From Hyphomicrobiales bacterium (GTDB lineage Bacteria; Pseudomonadota; Alphaproteobacteria; Rhizobiales; Beijerinckiaceae): a DNA stretch of 45,650 nt. Location of the stretch: contig JAFAHO010000145.1 of NCBI GenBank assembly GCA_019237205.1, positions 1-45,650 on the forward strand, given 5' to 3'. Positions 1 through 7,899 of the stretch are shown here, piece by piece. Below the pieces are notes generated by a model, which saw only the letters and a list, made by a program, of their open reading frames with translations, was not told the origin of the DNA and did no database searches. The position numbers and the translations under genes are program-made. Within the stretch, counting starts at the first letter, position 1. Every line of letters starts with the position of its first letter.

Positions 1-221
1 TGCGCGCCCTGATCGGTGGAAGCTCGAGCAGTGTCAGCGGTGCGGACCTGGTCGCGGATCTGGCGATCACGATGGCGCCGGTGATGGAGGAGCTCGGCGT
101 GATTGCTCATGGCGAAATCGACCCCGACGCCTTCAAGGAACGGCTGATGGCGGAAGTAATGAGATTGGGGAGCATCGTCGTGGGGCGTTCGGAAATTGGC
201 GCGTGGTCGCGCCTGGCGTGA
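1..221 (+). CDS. 3' end of an unrecognised gene (partial)
   Basis: An open frame enters from the left edge (codons begin at base 3) and ends with TGA at 219-221. The visible 72 residues contain a Gly/Ser-rich start, a helical acidic stretch around AITMAPVMEELGVI, and the tail SIVVGRSEIGAWSRLA. Codon use is typical of the window, with strong third-position GC. It converges with the next gene, whose stop lies 13 bp further on. I do not recognise the family; most of the protein lies outside the window and no catalytic motif can be seen. It is called coding because of the uninterrupted frame and the amphipathic, protein-like composition. Confidence 0.55.
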   Translation, partial: RALIGGSSSSVSGADLVADLAITMAPVMEELGVIAHGEIDPDAFKERLMAEVMRLGSIVVGRSEIGAWSRLA

Positions 222-234
222 CGTCGAAGAGTGA

Positions 235-915
235 CTACCTCGCCTCGAACACCACGCGATCGTTGACCGCATAGAGGAGGCAGGGCGCGGGTTTGAAATG
301 GGCCGCGCAGTCGGCCATCGTCTTGTCGATCGCCTGCACAATGGTGGCCCCGCCCCGCCAAAGCCAGAGGCCGCTGGTCGTCAGCGCGAAAGCGCGCGGG
401 CCTTGCGCCTTCTGATAGGCGGCGGCTTGCTCGCGCGTCGATAAAGGGACGAACGGCAGGACGGTTGCGTCGAAATCGCTCGGCCGGCTGAACAGCATCT
501 CCGGCGGCGGCGCCGAGCCCGCCGCGCTCTTTCGCGCCTGGAAGCCGTTGACGGAAAGAACTGCGCACGGCTGCCCAGCCTCGAATTCGCAGATTTCGAG
601 CGCCTGCCGTCCGGCGTCGGACGGGACGTAGTCCGCCATCGTCTTCGGCGCGCTGTTCAAGGTCCAGATCTTCAGGTCCGGCGACGCCGCGAGGACGAAC
701 CCGAGGAGCTCGCCGCTTCTCATCTTTGCCTTCGCCTGCGCGACGGCCGCTTTTGCCGCGTCAGGAAGACCGGCGACCTGATAAGGATCGAACGCGGCTC
801 CGCTCGTGGTCAGATCTGGCAAGGCGTTGGTCGACTGCGCCGAGGCGAGGGACGCCGAGCCGAGCGCGAGCGCAGCGAACGCAAAAGTTTGGGCGCGCCT
901 GCGCCAGAGGATCAT
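235..915 (-). CDS. Secreted hypothetical protein with two Cys-Pro-Cys-type half motifs
   Basis: This 226-residue protein has a clear signal peptide: two arginines after MILWR, a hydrophobic core, then cleavage near ASLASAQS (about residue 26). The mature part carries two similar segments, each with a Cys, about eight residues, then Pro-Cys and a hydrophobic strand ending in Asn: ICEFEAGQPCAVLSVNG near the middle and DCAAHFKPAPCLLYAVND near the C terminus. This suggests an internal duplication with two disulfides in the periplasm. No enzymatic motif is visible. Proteins of this look occur as conserved hypotheticals in Rhizobiales, sometimes with unreliable enzyme names, so no function is assigned. 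It is transcribed away from the microprotein promoter at 1073. Confidence 0.75.
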   Translation of the reverse strand: MILWRRRAQTFAFAALALGSASLASAQSTNALPDLTTSGAAFDPYQVAGLPDAAKAAVAQAKAKMRSGELLGFVLAASPDLKIWTLNSAPKTMADYVPSDAGRQALEICEFEAGQPCAVLSVNGFQARKSAAGSAPPPEMLFSRPSDFDATVLPFVPLSTREQAAAYQKAQGPRAFALTTSGLWLWRGGATIVQAIDKTMADCAAHFKPAPCLLYAVNDRVVFEAR

Positions 916-1072
916 CGGAGCCGCCTCGTCGCCGGTTTCCCTCCGCCTTCAGCATGCGCGCAAGGCTTTGACAATGGCGCGTCCGCCAAATGGCCGCGCT
1001 CGCACCCGCACGTCCAAAGCCGGGGGCGCGTCTTGGCGTCGTCCGATCGAAAATGCGGATCAAAGCGCCCAA

Positions 1073-1101
1073 TTGACAAGAACATAAAAAGAACATATGA
1101 T
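1073..1101 (+). promoter_or_regulatory. Near-consensus sigma-70 promoter of the microprotein
   Basis: The -35 hexamer TTGACA lies at 1073-1078 and the -10 hexamer TATGAT at 1096-1101, with an exact 17-bp spacer. Transcription should start near 1108, about 20 nt before the start codon at 1129. It is the strongest promoter I can see in the window. The spacer and the first base of the -10 region overlap a GAAC-N7-GAAC repeat (1080-1094), so a repressor bound there would block RNA polymerase. Confidence 0.8.
1080..1094 (+). promoter_or_regulatory. LexA-type operator (GAAC-N7-GAAC)
   Basis: The sequence GAACATAAAAAGAAC is a direct repeat of GAAC with a 7-bp spacer. Alphaproteobacterial LexA is known to bind direct repeats of GTTC-N7-GTTC, which read GAAC-N7-GAAC on the other strand (described for Rhodobacter, Rhizobium and Caulobacter). 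The site lies wholly between the -35 and -10 elements of the promoter at 1073-1101, the classic position for repression. The next expected half-site (1102-1105) reads GTCC and does not match. That this operator binds LexA here is inference. Confidence 0.7.
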
Positions 1102-1128
1102 GTCCTTATCGTGATCAAGGAGGCCATG

Positions 1129-1233
1129 ATGCAAAAAGTCGCTGTCGAGACGCTACGTGATTTCGCCGAGCTTGTGGCGCTCGGCGCGTTCCTGACGATG
1201 ATCGCGCTGGCGGCGCGGGCGTTCGGGGCGTGA
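1129..1233 (+). CDS. 34-residue single-pass membrane microprotein, probably SOS-controlled
   Basis: A perfect Shine-Dalgarno AAGGAGG (1117-1123) precedes two tandem ATG codons. The second (1129) has the better 5-nt spacing; the first (1126) would add one Met. The product has an amphipathic N terminus (MQKVAVETLRDFAE) and one hydrophobic helix (LVALGAFLTMIALAARAFGA) with an Arg near the end, so it should insert in the inner membrane. The promoter, LexA-type box, short leader and strong ribosome site all point to a real gene that is silent until DNA damage. Known analogues in architecture are the LexA-controlled division inhibitor SidA of Caulobacter (29 residues) and the TisB toxin of E. coli; I see no sequence match to either. 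Whether it blocks division, depolarises the membrane or does something else is unknown. Confidence 0.65.
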   Translation: MQKVAVETLRDFAELVALGAFLTMIALAARAFGA

Positions 1234-1337
1234 CGGGACGGGACGTAGCGGGGCATTCTGGGCCTTCGCCGACCTTGCTTTCGAGCCGGCGCGCGGCTGT
1301 CGGGTGCGATGGTGCGATTTGGCGCGATGGAAAAGTC

Positions 1338-1483
1338 GTAACCGGGGCAAATTCCCGGGCAAGAGCTGCAATCGGTCGGGTTCGGGCGAGCCAGCGCGCC
1401 TGCAAGTGATTCTTCTGACTCGATTTAGCAATTGCAGCATCATGTTTTGTGCAACTGCGCGCCCGGGAATTTGCCCCGGTTAC
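1338..1483. mobile_element. 146-bp MITE with IS66-type ends
   Basis: The ends are 23-bp perfect inverted repeats at 1338-1360 and 1461-1483. The outer bases read GTAACCGGGG and the inner part ends ATTCCCGGGC. Directly outside them, the 8-bp sequence GAAAAGTC occurs in the same orientation at 1330-1337 and 1484-1491, a target-site duplication. Ends starting GTAA with 8-bp duplications are known for the IS66 family. The 100-bp interior has no plausible gene, so the element is non-autonomous and would need a transposase supplied elsewhere. Perfect repeats and duplication suggest recent insertion. It fills most of the 341-bp gap between the microprotein and pyrH; the rest of that gap shows nothing recognisable. 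Confidence 0.8.
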
Positions 1484-1574
1484 GAAAAGTCACTGCAACC
1501 CTTTGAAATCGCTCAAAACCGCGATGGAGATTTGCACACCCCGTGAGTGACGGCTGGCGACTTTTCGCCCGCCC

Positions 1575-2300
1575 TCAGGGCATCACATAGGTGGCCGTCC
1601 CCTTGCCGAGCAGCGCCGCCGGGATCGCGCCCGGTTCGTTGACGGAGAAAACGACGATCGGGATCGCGTTGTCGCGGCAAAGCGCGAAAGCGGCGGTGTC
1701 CATGATCTGGAGCTTGCGGGCGATCGCCTCGTCGTGGGTCAGCCGCTCGTAGCGGGTCGCGCTCATGTCTTTCTTGGGATCGGCGCTGTAGATGCCGTCG
1801 ACCTGGGTCGCCTTCATCACCGCGTCGCAGGACAGTTCGCAGGCGCGCAACGCCGCGCCGGTGTCGGTGGTGAAGAAGGGATTGCCGGTGCCCGCCGCCA
1901 GGATGATGACGCGACGCTTGACGAGATGCGCAAGCGCCGCCTGGCGCGAATAGGGCTGGCAGAGCGAGGGCATCGCGACGGCCGAGAGCACGCGCGCCGC
2001 CTGGCCGATCTGCTCGAGCGCGCCCTCCATCGCGAGCGCGTTCATCACCGTCGCCAGCATGCCGATCGAATCGGCGCGCGCGCGCTCGATGCCCTTGTCC
2101 GCGCCCTGCAGGCCGCGGAAGAAATTGCCGCCGCCGACCACGACCGCGACCTGCACGCCGAGATCCGCCGCCGCCTTGAGGTCGACCGCCATGCGCGCAA
2201 CCGTCGGCGCGTTGAGGCCGAACGGGTCCGGCCCCATCAGCGCCTCGCCCGAAAGCTTGACCACGACGCGGTTGAAGAGGGGTTTCGCGGTCGTGGTCAT
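1575..2300 (-). CDS. pyrH: UMP kinase (uridylate kinase)
   Basis: PyrH phosphorylates UMP to UDP with ATP in the cytoplasm and is the committed step to UTP and CTP; bacterial forms are hexamers regulated by GTP and UTP. The 241-residue length is normal for the amino-acid-kinase fold. Visible motifs include the N-terminal VVKLSGEALMG phosphate loop, VVVGGGNFFRG, GTGNPFFTTDTGA and the nucleotide-binding TQVDGIYSADPKK. The gene is third in rpsB-tsf-pyrH, but a terminator lies between tsf and this gene, so it may be expressed partly by read-through. In most alphaproteobacteria frr follows directly; here frr is about 19 kb away. Confidence 0.97.
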   Translation of the reverse strand: MTTTAKPLFNRVVVKLSGEALMGPDPFGLNAPTVARMAVDLKAAADLGVQVAVVVGGGNFFRGLQGADKGIERARADSIGMLATVMNALAMEGALEQIGQAARVLSAVAMPSLCQPYSRQAALAHLVKRRVIILAAGTGNPFFTTDTGAALRACELSCDAVMKATQVDGIYSADPKKDMSATRYERLTHDEAIARKLQIMDTAAFALCRDNAIPIVVFSVNEPGAIPAALLGKGTATYVMP

Positions 2301-2390
2301 GATAGCTCCTTAGAGGAACGATTCTCAGGCGGCGCGGCTGATAGCGCACGCCCGCGCTCGCCGCGCAATCGGCCCGAGGGGTCGGGGCGC

Positions 2391-2416
2391 AAAAAAAAGC
2401 GGCCCGGAGGCCGCTT
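2391..2416 (-). terminator. Rho-independent terminator after tsf
   Basis: Read on the minus strand, the sequence forms AAGCGGCC, a 4-nt loop TCCG, GGCCGCTT, then a run of Ts. It lies just after the tsf stop codon and 91 bp before the pyrH start. It probably ends most rpsB-tsf transcripts or attenuates pyrH. Confidence 0.85.
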
Positions 2417-2433
2417 CCAATCTTGCAAGGCCG

Positions 2434-3327
2434 TCAGGCCTCTTCCGCCGGCTTTTCGACGCCTTCGCCCAGCGCATAGCGCACGAAGCCGCTGATCGCG
2501 ACCGGCGCCCCGGTCGTTTTCTCAGCGTCCTTGACCGCCTGGGCGACGCTCTTGGCGGGATCGTGCACATAAGCCTGATCGAGGAGGCACACTTCCTTGT
2601 AAAAGGTCTTGAGGCCCGACTCGATAATCTTCTCGATCACGTTCGGCGGCTTGCCGGCGTTCTTGTCGGCGAGCACCGAGCGCTCGCGCGCCACCGTCGC
2701 CGGATCGATCCCTTCCGAATTGATGGCGATCGGGCTTGCGGCGGCGATATGCATCGCGACCTGCCGGCCGAGCGCGGCGAGGGCGTCCCGGTTCCCCTTC
2801 GATTCGAGCCCGACGATCACGCCGATCCTCCCGAGCCCATCGGCGACCTGGCTGTGCACGTAGTGGCCGATCGCGCCCTCGACGACCCTGAGGCCCCGCA
2901 CCCGGCGCAGCGTCATGTTCTCGCCGATCGTTGCGATCGCGTTGGCGATCGCCTCGGACACCGTTCCGCCGCCCGTGAAGCGCGCGCTGAGAACCGTCTC
3001 GACATCGACCATCGGCGACTTCTCGAGCGCCGCCGCGAGAACGCCGCGCACCAAACCCTGGAAGTCGTCGTTGCGGGCGACGAAATCGGTCTCGGAATTG
3101 ACCTCGACGACGACGCCGACATTGTCCTTGACTGCGACGCCGACGAGGCCGTCGGCCGCGACGCGCCCGCTCTTCTTGGCAGCCTTGGCCAGGCCTTTCT
3201 TGCGCAGCCAGTCGATCGCGCCTTCGATGTCGCCGCCCGTCTCGCTCAGCGCATTCTTGCAATCCATCATGCCGGCGCCGGTCTTCTCGCGCAGATCCTT
3301 GACCAGCCCAGCGGTGATCGTCGCCAT
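2434..3327 (-). CDS. tsf: Translation elongation factor Ts
   Basis: EF-Ts is the guanine-nucleotide exchange factor that recharges EF-Tu by displacing GDP. The 297-residue protein starts [19 protein letters not shown], the UBA-like N-terminal domain with the conserved MMDCKNAL segment, followed by the core with [10 protein letters not shown] (EF-Tu contact). It sits 57 bp downstream of rpsB on the same strand, the near-universal arrangement, and is followed by a strong terminator. Length and motifs are ordinary. Confidence 0.97.
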   Translation of the reverse strand: MATITAGLVKDLREKTGAGMMDCKNALSETGGDIEGAIDWLRKKGLAKAAKKSGRVAADGLVGVAVKDNVGVVVEVNSETDFVARNDDFQGLVRGVLAAALEKSPMVDVETVLSARFTGGGTVSEAIANAIATIGENMTLRRVRGLRVVEGAIGHYVHSQVADGLGRIGVIVGLESKGNRDALAALGRQVAMHIAAASPIAINSEGIDPATVARERSVLADKNAGKPPNVIEKIIESGLKTFYKEVCLLDQAYVHDPAKSVAQAVKDAEKTTGAPVAISGFVRYALGEGVEKPAEEA

Positions 3328-3384
3328 CGGTTTCCCTCATGCTCTCGTCGCCGCATGATGAACGGCGACGAACGTCGATAACGT

Positions 3385-4401
3385 CTACTCGGCGGCCATC
3401 AGGGCGCGGGCCTGATCGCTCCACTTGTCGCGGGCGATGCGGCCGTTGAACTTGAGATCGGCGTCGAGCTTGGCGGCCTCATCGCCGGTCATCGCGGCGA
3501 GCTGCCAAAAATGGAACACGCCGTGTTCGTTGAGCTTCTTTTCGATCTGCGGACCGACGCCGGTGATCTTGGCCAGATCGTCCGGAGCGCCGCGCGGCGC
3601 GGCCAGGAGTTCGAAGTGGTCGGTCGTGGATGCGGCTTCGGGCTCGGAGACCTCCGGCAGCGGCTCGGCGATCGGCGCTTCCGCCGCGCCGATGTCGACC
3701 CCCTGGGCGCCCTGGCTGCGCGAAATGCCGTCGATGGCCGCCTTCGCAACGAGATCGCAGTAGAGCTGGATGGCGCGGCCCGCGTCGTCATTCGCCGGCA
3801 CCGGAAAGGCGATGCCGTCGGGATCGCAGTTGGTGTCGAGGATCGCCATCACCGGGATCTTGAGTCGGTTCGCCTCCTTGATCGCAAGCGCTTCCTTGTT
3901 GGTGTCGATGACGAAAACGAGATCGGGGACGCCGCCCATATCCTTGATGCCGCCGAGCGCGGTCTCAAGCTTCTCGCGCTCTCGCGAGAGCATCAGGCGC
4001 TCTTTCTTGGTCAGCCCCTTGGCGCCTTCGCTGAGCATCTCGTCGAGCTTGCGCAAGCGGGTGATCGAGGCGGAAATGGTCTTCCAGTTCGTCAGCATGC
4101 CCCCGAGCCAGCGGGCGTTGACGAAGTACTGCGCCGAGCGCTTCGCCGCGGCGGCGATCTCGTCGGCCGCCTGACGCTTCGTGCCGACGAACAACACCCG
4201 CCCGCCTTTGGAGACCGTGTCGGACACGGCCTTCAGCGCCTGGTGCAAGAGCGGCACTGTCTGTGCGAGGTCGATGATGTGAATCGAATTGCGCGCGCCG
4301 TAGATATAGGGCGCCATCTTCGGGTTCCAGCGATGCGACTGGTGGCCGAAATGCGCGCCCGCTTCGAGCAGCTCGCGCATGGTGAAGTCAGGCAGTGCCA
4401 T
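3385..4401 (-). CDS. rpsB: 30S ribosomal protein S2 with C-terminal helix-hairpin-helix tail
   Basis: The first ~235 residues are standard S2: [22 protein letters not shown] at the start, [24 protein letters not shown] and the [14 protein letters not shown] region. At 338 residues the protein is about 80-100 residues longer than E. coli S2. The extra part has an acidic Ala/Pro/Glu linker (about 245-275) and then a helix-hairpin-helix-like domain with [20 protein letters not shown] and a helical tail ending [14 protein letters not shown]. Such tails occur in alphaproteobacterial S2, so this is a lineage trait; its ribosomal role is not known to me. First gene of rpsB-tsf-pyrH. Confidence 0.95.
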   Translation of the reverse strand: MALPDFTMRELLEAGAHFGHQSHRWNPKMAPYIYGARNSIHIIDLAQTVPLLHQALKAVSDTVSKGGRVLFVGTKRQAADEIAAAAKRSAQYFVNARWLGGMLTNWKTISASITRLRKLDEMLSEGAKGLTKKERLMLSREREKLETALGGIKDMGGVPDLVFVIDTNKEALAIKEANRLKIPVMAILDTNCDPDGIAFPVPANDDAGRAIQLYCDLVAKAAIDGISRSQGAQGVDIGAAEAPIAEPLPEVSEPEAASTTDHFELLAAPRGAPDDLAKITGVGPQIEKKLNEHGVFHFWQLAAMTGDEAAKLDADLKFNGRIARDKWSDQARALMAAE

Positions 4402-4732
4402 AGTTTATCCTTGTCCGGTTGAGCCTCGGCGGATCAGTAACGGCGAAGCGAGCCTCGCCACCGGAGCGGAACCTTGAACAGGACCCGCAAAAATCCGCCT
4501 GTGGAATGGCGCCGCATATAAGGGAGCGCAGGCGGGAACGCAAGCGCGCGTTCGCCGGGCCGGGCGCCCGCTCATTGTCATTGTCCTGTCATATCGCTCG
4601 CCCAAGGCTCGCGTTGCGATTCAGGCAGGCGGGCGGCTGAATTTCGATTGCCTCGGCGTCGGGAACTGTGTCCTATGCTGCGCGCCCGCATGGCCGCCCG
4701 TCATCTACGCTTCCCGCCGCCGGACATCGCCC
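4402..4732. other. 331-bp divergent intergenic region between rpsB and the ABC permease
   Basis: This gap should hold the promoters of two divergent units. A reasonable rpsB promoter is visible on the minus strand (4515-4543). I see no convincing plus-strand promoter, riboswitch or small gene; the open frames here are short and without ribosome sites. Confidence 0.5.
4515..4543 (-). promoter_or_regulatory. Candidate rpsB promoter
   Basis: On the minus strand, TTGCGT (4538-4543) and TATATG (4515-4520) are separated by 17 bp and lie about 115 bp upstream of the rpsB start codon. The hexamers are good for a high-GC genome. The long leader could carry S2 autoregulation, but no specific structure is claimed. 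Confidence 0.5.
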
Positions 4733-6460
4733 ATGTTGAACAGCATCGCCTCCGCCGGACGGCGGGTCCTACCGAACCAATGGGACCTGATCGCATTCGC
4801 GGCGATCATGGCGGTGCTAACGGCGGTGGCGCAGAGCTACCACGGCATTTCAGCGCCCTTGCCTACGGCGAACGAACCGGTCGTCTCACTGGATTACTCG
4901 AACCTGCCCTACTATGCGCTCCGCACGGCGCTGAGGATGTTCGCCGCGCTCGCCGCCTCGCTCGTGTTCACCTTCACCTACGCGACATTGGCGGCCAAGA
5001 GCCGGCGGGCGGAGATGGTGCTGATCCCGGTGCTCGACATTTTGCAGTCGGTTCCGATCCTGGGGTTTCTCTCCTTCACTGTGACCTTCTTTCTCGGCCT
5101 CTTTCCCGGCAATACGCTTGGCGCTGAATTGGCGGCGATCTTCGCCATCTTCACCAGCCAAGCCTGGAACATGGCCTTTTCCCTCTACCAGTCGCTGCGG
5201 ACGGTGCCGCGCGATCTCGATGAAGTGGCGCGTGGGTTCCGCCTGACCGGCTGGCAGAAATTCTGGCAGCTCGAGGCGCCCTTCTCGATGCCGGGCCTCA
5301 TCTGGAACACGATGATGTCGATGTCGGGCGGCTGGTTCTTCGTCGTGGCCTCGGAAGCGATTACGGTCGGCGACACCACCATCACGCTCCCCGGGGTCGG
5401 CTCCTACATCGCGAAGGCGAACGACGAAGGAAACTGGTCGGCGATCGGCGCGGCGGTGCTGACGATGGCGATCGTCATTCTGCTTTACGATCAACTGTTG
5501 TTCCGGCCGATCGTCGCGTGGGCCGACAAGTTCAAGGTCGAATTGTCGGAAAGCGAGGTCGTGGGGAGCTCCTGGGTGCTGAACCTGCTCCAGCGCACCT
5601 ATTGGGTCCGCCTCGGCGCTCGGCCGGTCTTCGAAGCGCTGCGCGCCATTAGCCTCTTGCCGATTCGTTTCCCGCGCGCTTTGCAAGCGAGAAGCTCAGA
5701 GGAAGAGCAACATCCCTCGCGAATCGCCGACGCGCTTTGGATCCTCGCCATTCTTGCCGTGGCCGCGTGGGCGACTTGGCTCACGGTCAGCTATATCGCA
5801 ACGGAGGCCAACTGGGATGAAGTGCTTCACGTCCTCGTCCTGACGATCTACACGCTCATTCGTGTCCTTCTGCTGATACTGCTGGCGACGATCATCTGGG
5901 TGCCGATCAGCGTCTGGATCGGCCTCAGGCCACGTTGGGCGGAGGCGATTCAGCCGATCGCCCAGTTCCTCGCCGCCTTCCCCGTCAACCTGCTGTTCGG
6001 CGCCACGGTCAGTCTCGTGCTCGCCTTCAACCTCAACACGAACATCTGGCTGAGCTTCCTCATCATCTTCGGCACGCAGTGGTACATCGTGTTCAACACG
6101 ATCGGCGGCGCGGCAGCCTTTCCCAACGACCTGCGCGAGGCGGCGACGAATTTCCGCGTGCACGGCTGGCAGTGGTGGACCCAGGTGATGATTCCGGGCG
6201 TCGCGCCCTATTATCTGACCGGCGCGATCACCGCCTCTGGCGGTTCCTGGAACGCCTCGATCGTCGCCGAATATGTCAAGTGGAAGGACCATACCGTCAC
6301 CGCCCAAGGCGTCGGCTCGTATATCGCCGAGGCGACTGACAAGGGCGACTTCCCGAAGATCGTGCTCGGCGTGGCGATGATGTCGATCTTCGTCACGCTG
6401 CTTAATCGCCTATTCTGGCGTCAGCTCTACGCCTATGCCGAGCGGCGCCTGCGCCTCTGA
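4733..6460 (+). CDS. Fused double-permease subunit of a NitT/TauT-type ABC transporter
   Basis: The 575-residue inner-membrane protein contains two tandem BPD_transp_1 permease units. The duplication is visible: the first half has the EAA-type loop DLDEVARGFRLTGWQKFW and GVGSYIAKANDEGNW, the second has DLREAATNFRVHGWQWW and GVGSYIAEATDKGDF. Both copies match the NitT/TauT (nitrate, sulfonate, taurine, bicarbonate) class. The fusion supplies both membrane halves in one chain. The ATPase gene follows after 30 bp, so the two form an operon. No periplasmic binding protein is encoded here, and the substrate cannot be deduced. Start is the ATG after a weak ribosome site. Confidence 0.9.
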   Translation: MLNSIASAGRRVLPNQWDLIAFAAIMAVLTAVAQSYHGISAPLPTANEPVVSLDYSNLPYYALRTALRMFAALAASLVFTFTYATLAAKSRRAEMVLIPVLDILQSVPILGFLSFTVTFFLGLFPGNTLGAELAAIFAIFTSQAWNMAFSLYQSLRTVPRDLDEVARGFRLTGWQKFWQLEAPFSMPGLIWNTMMSMSGGWFFVVASEAITVGDTTITLPGVGSYIAKANDEGNWSAIGAAVLTMAIVILLYDQLLFRPIVAWADKFKVELSESEVVGSSWVLNLLQRTYWVRLGARPVFEALRAISLLPIRFPRALQARSSEEEQHPSRIADALWILAILAVAAWATWLTVSYIATEANWDEVLHVLVLTIYTLIRVLLLILLATIIWVPISVWIGLRPRWAEAIQPIAQFLAAFPVNLLFGATVSLVLAFNLNTNIWLSFLIIFGTQWYIVFNTIGGAAAFPNDLREAATNFRVHGWQWWTQVMIPGVAPYYLTGAITASGGSWNASIVAEYVKWKDHTVTAQGVGSYIAEATDKGDFPKIVLGVAMMSIFVTLLNRLFWRQLYAYAERRLRL

Positions 6461-6490
6461 CCTGTCGATCTCTCTCAAAGAGGATTTCCG

Positions 6491-7798
6491 ATGTTGGATA
6501 CCGCGGTCACGACGCTCCTGAACGTCGACAAAGTGAGCCAGGTCTTCACCACCGGCTCGGGCGAAAACCGCAAGCCGGTGCTGGACAACGTTTCCATGAG
6601 TCTTAAGGCCGGCGAGATCGTCGCGCTGCTCGGCCGATCGGGCTGCGGCAAGTCCACGCTCCTGCGCATCATCTCGGGGCTGATCCATCCGACGGAAGGT
6701 ACGATCGCAATTTCGGGCGAGGAGGTGACCGGCCCGGCCAAAGACGTCGCCATGGTGTTTCAGAGTTTCGCGCTGTTCCCGTGGCTCGACGTGCTCGACA
6801 ACGTCGAAATCGGGCCTCGCGCGAACGGCGTGCCGCTCGACGAAACGCGCCAGCGGGCGCTCAAAGCCATCGACACCATCGGCCTCGACGGCTTCGAATC
6901 CGCCTATCCGAAGGAGCTCTCGGGCGGCATGCGCCAGCGCGTCGGCTTCGCCCGCGCGCTCGTCATGCAGCCGAAGATCCTGCTCATGGACGAGCCCTTT
7001 TCCGCTCTCGACGTGCTGACGGCCGAAACCCTGCGGACCGACCTGCTCGACCTCTGGCAGGAGGGACGCATGCCGATCAAGTCCATCCTGATGGTCACCC
7101 ACAATATCGAGGAAGCGGTGCTGATGAGCGATCGCATCCTCGTGCTGTCGTCCAATCCCGGCCGCATCGCCTCCGAGATTTCGGTGACGATTCCTCACCC
7201 TCGCGACCGGCTCGATCCGGACTTCCGCGCGCTGGTCGACAGAATTTACGCGCTGATGACCCAGCGGCCCGATCCGACCAAACACCCTGCGCCAGCGACC
7301 TCATTGGGGCTTGCGATGTCCCTGCCGCTCGTCTCGACTAACTCGCTGGCCGGCATGCTCGAGGAGATCGCGGCGCCGCCCTACAACGGCAAGGCGGACC
7401 TGCCGCATCTGGCCGATTCGCTGGCGCTCGAGATCGACGACCTGTTCCCGCTCGGCGAGACCCTGCAGCTCCTGAAGCTCGCGGAGTTCGAGGAGGGCGA
7501 CATCAAGTTGACGCCGCTCGGCCAGCGCTTCGTCGATATGGACATTGACCAGCGCAAGAAAGTGCTTGGCGAGCAGCTCCTGGCGAATATCCCGCTGGCA
7601 TCCCATATCAAACGGGTTCTCGACGAACGACCGAGCCACCGGGCGCCAGCTACCCGTTTCCGCGAGGAGCTCGAGGACTACATGTCCGAGGACTACGCCG
7701 ATCGGACGCTCCGCGCGATCATCAACCTCGGCCGCTATGGCGAGCTTTTTGCATACGATGAGAATGCGCAGACCTTCAGCTACGAGAACCCGCAGTGA
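6491..7798 (+). CDS. ABC transporter ATPase with C-terminal AAA-associated domain
   Basis: Residues 1-260 form a NitT/TauT-type ATPase: Walker A GRSGCGKSTLL (48-58), Q-loop FQSFALFPW (90-98), signature LSGGMRQR (143-150), Walker B ILLMDEPFSALD (163-174) and switch His204 in VTHNIEEAV. After a linker, residues about 285-430 form a helical domain of the type called AAA-associated C-terminal domain, with LPHLADSLALEIDDLFPLGETLQLL and a winged-helix-like end. The tail may gate or regulate the pump; its role is inferred only. It energises the fused permease encoded just upstream. Confidence 0.92.
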   Translation: MLDTAVTTLLNVDKVSQVFTTGSGENRKPVLDNVSMSLKAGEIVALLGRSGCGKSTLLRIISGLIHPTEGTIAISGEEVTGPAKDVAMVFQSFALFPWLDVLDNVEIGPRANGVPLDETRQRALKAIDTIGLDGFESAYPKELSGGMRQRVGFARALVMQPKILLMDEPFSALDVLTAETLRTDLLDLWQEGRMPIKSILMVTHNIEEAVLMSDRILVLSSNPGRIASEISVTIPHPRDRLDPDFRALVDRIYALMTQRPDPTKHPAPATSLGLAMSLPLVSTNSLAGMLEEIAAPPYNGKADLPHLADSLALEIDDLFPLGETLQLLKLAEFEEGDIKLTPLGQRFVDMDIDQRKKVLGEQLLANIPLASHIKRVLDERPSHRAPATRFREELEDYMSEDYADRTLRAIINLGRYGELFAYDENAQTFSYENPQ

Positions 7799-7843
7799 CC
7801 TGAGGCGCTTGCCTGCTCCTTTGGTTTCACTTGTTCCCGACGC

Positions 7844-7871
7844 TGCGCTGCGATAACGTTTTTGCAGCGCA
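7844..7871 (+). other. Stem-loop in the gltA leader
   Basis: TGCGCTGC (7844-7851) and GCAGCGCA (7864-7871) form a perfect 8-bp stem with a 12-nt loop rich in T, 28 bp before the gltA start. There is no T run after it, so it is not a typical terminator for the ABC operon. It could shape gltA mRNA stability, or be chance. Confidence 0.35.
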
Positions 7872-7899
7872 ACGGCGCAGGCGCCACGGGAGATGCGCG

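Noticed and set aside
1304-1546. 80-codon frame across the MITE
   Set aside because: It crosses both terminal repeats and a target duplication and has no ribosome site; the structure is explained by the mobile element.
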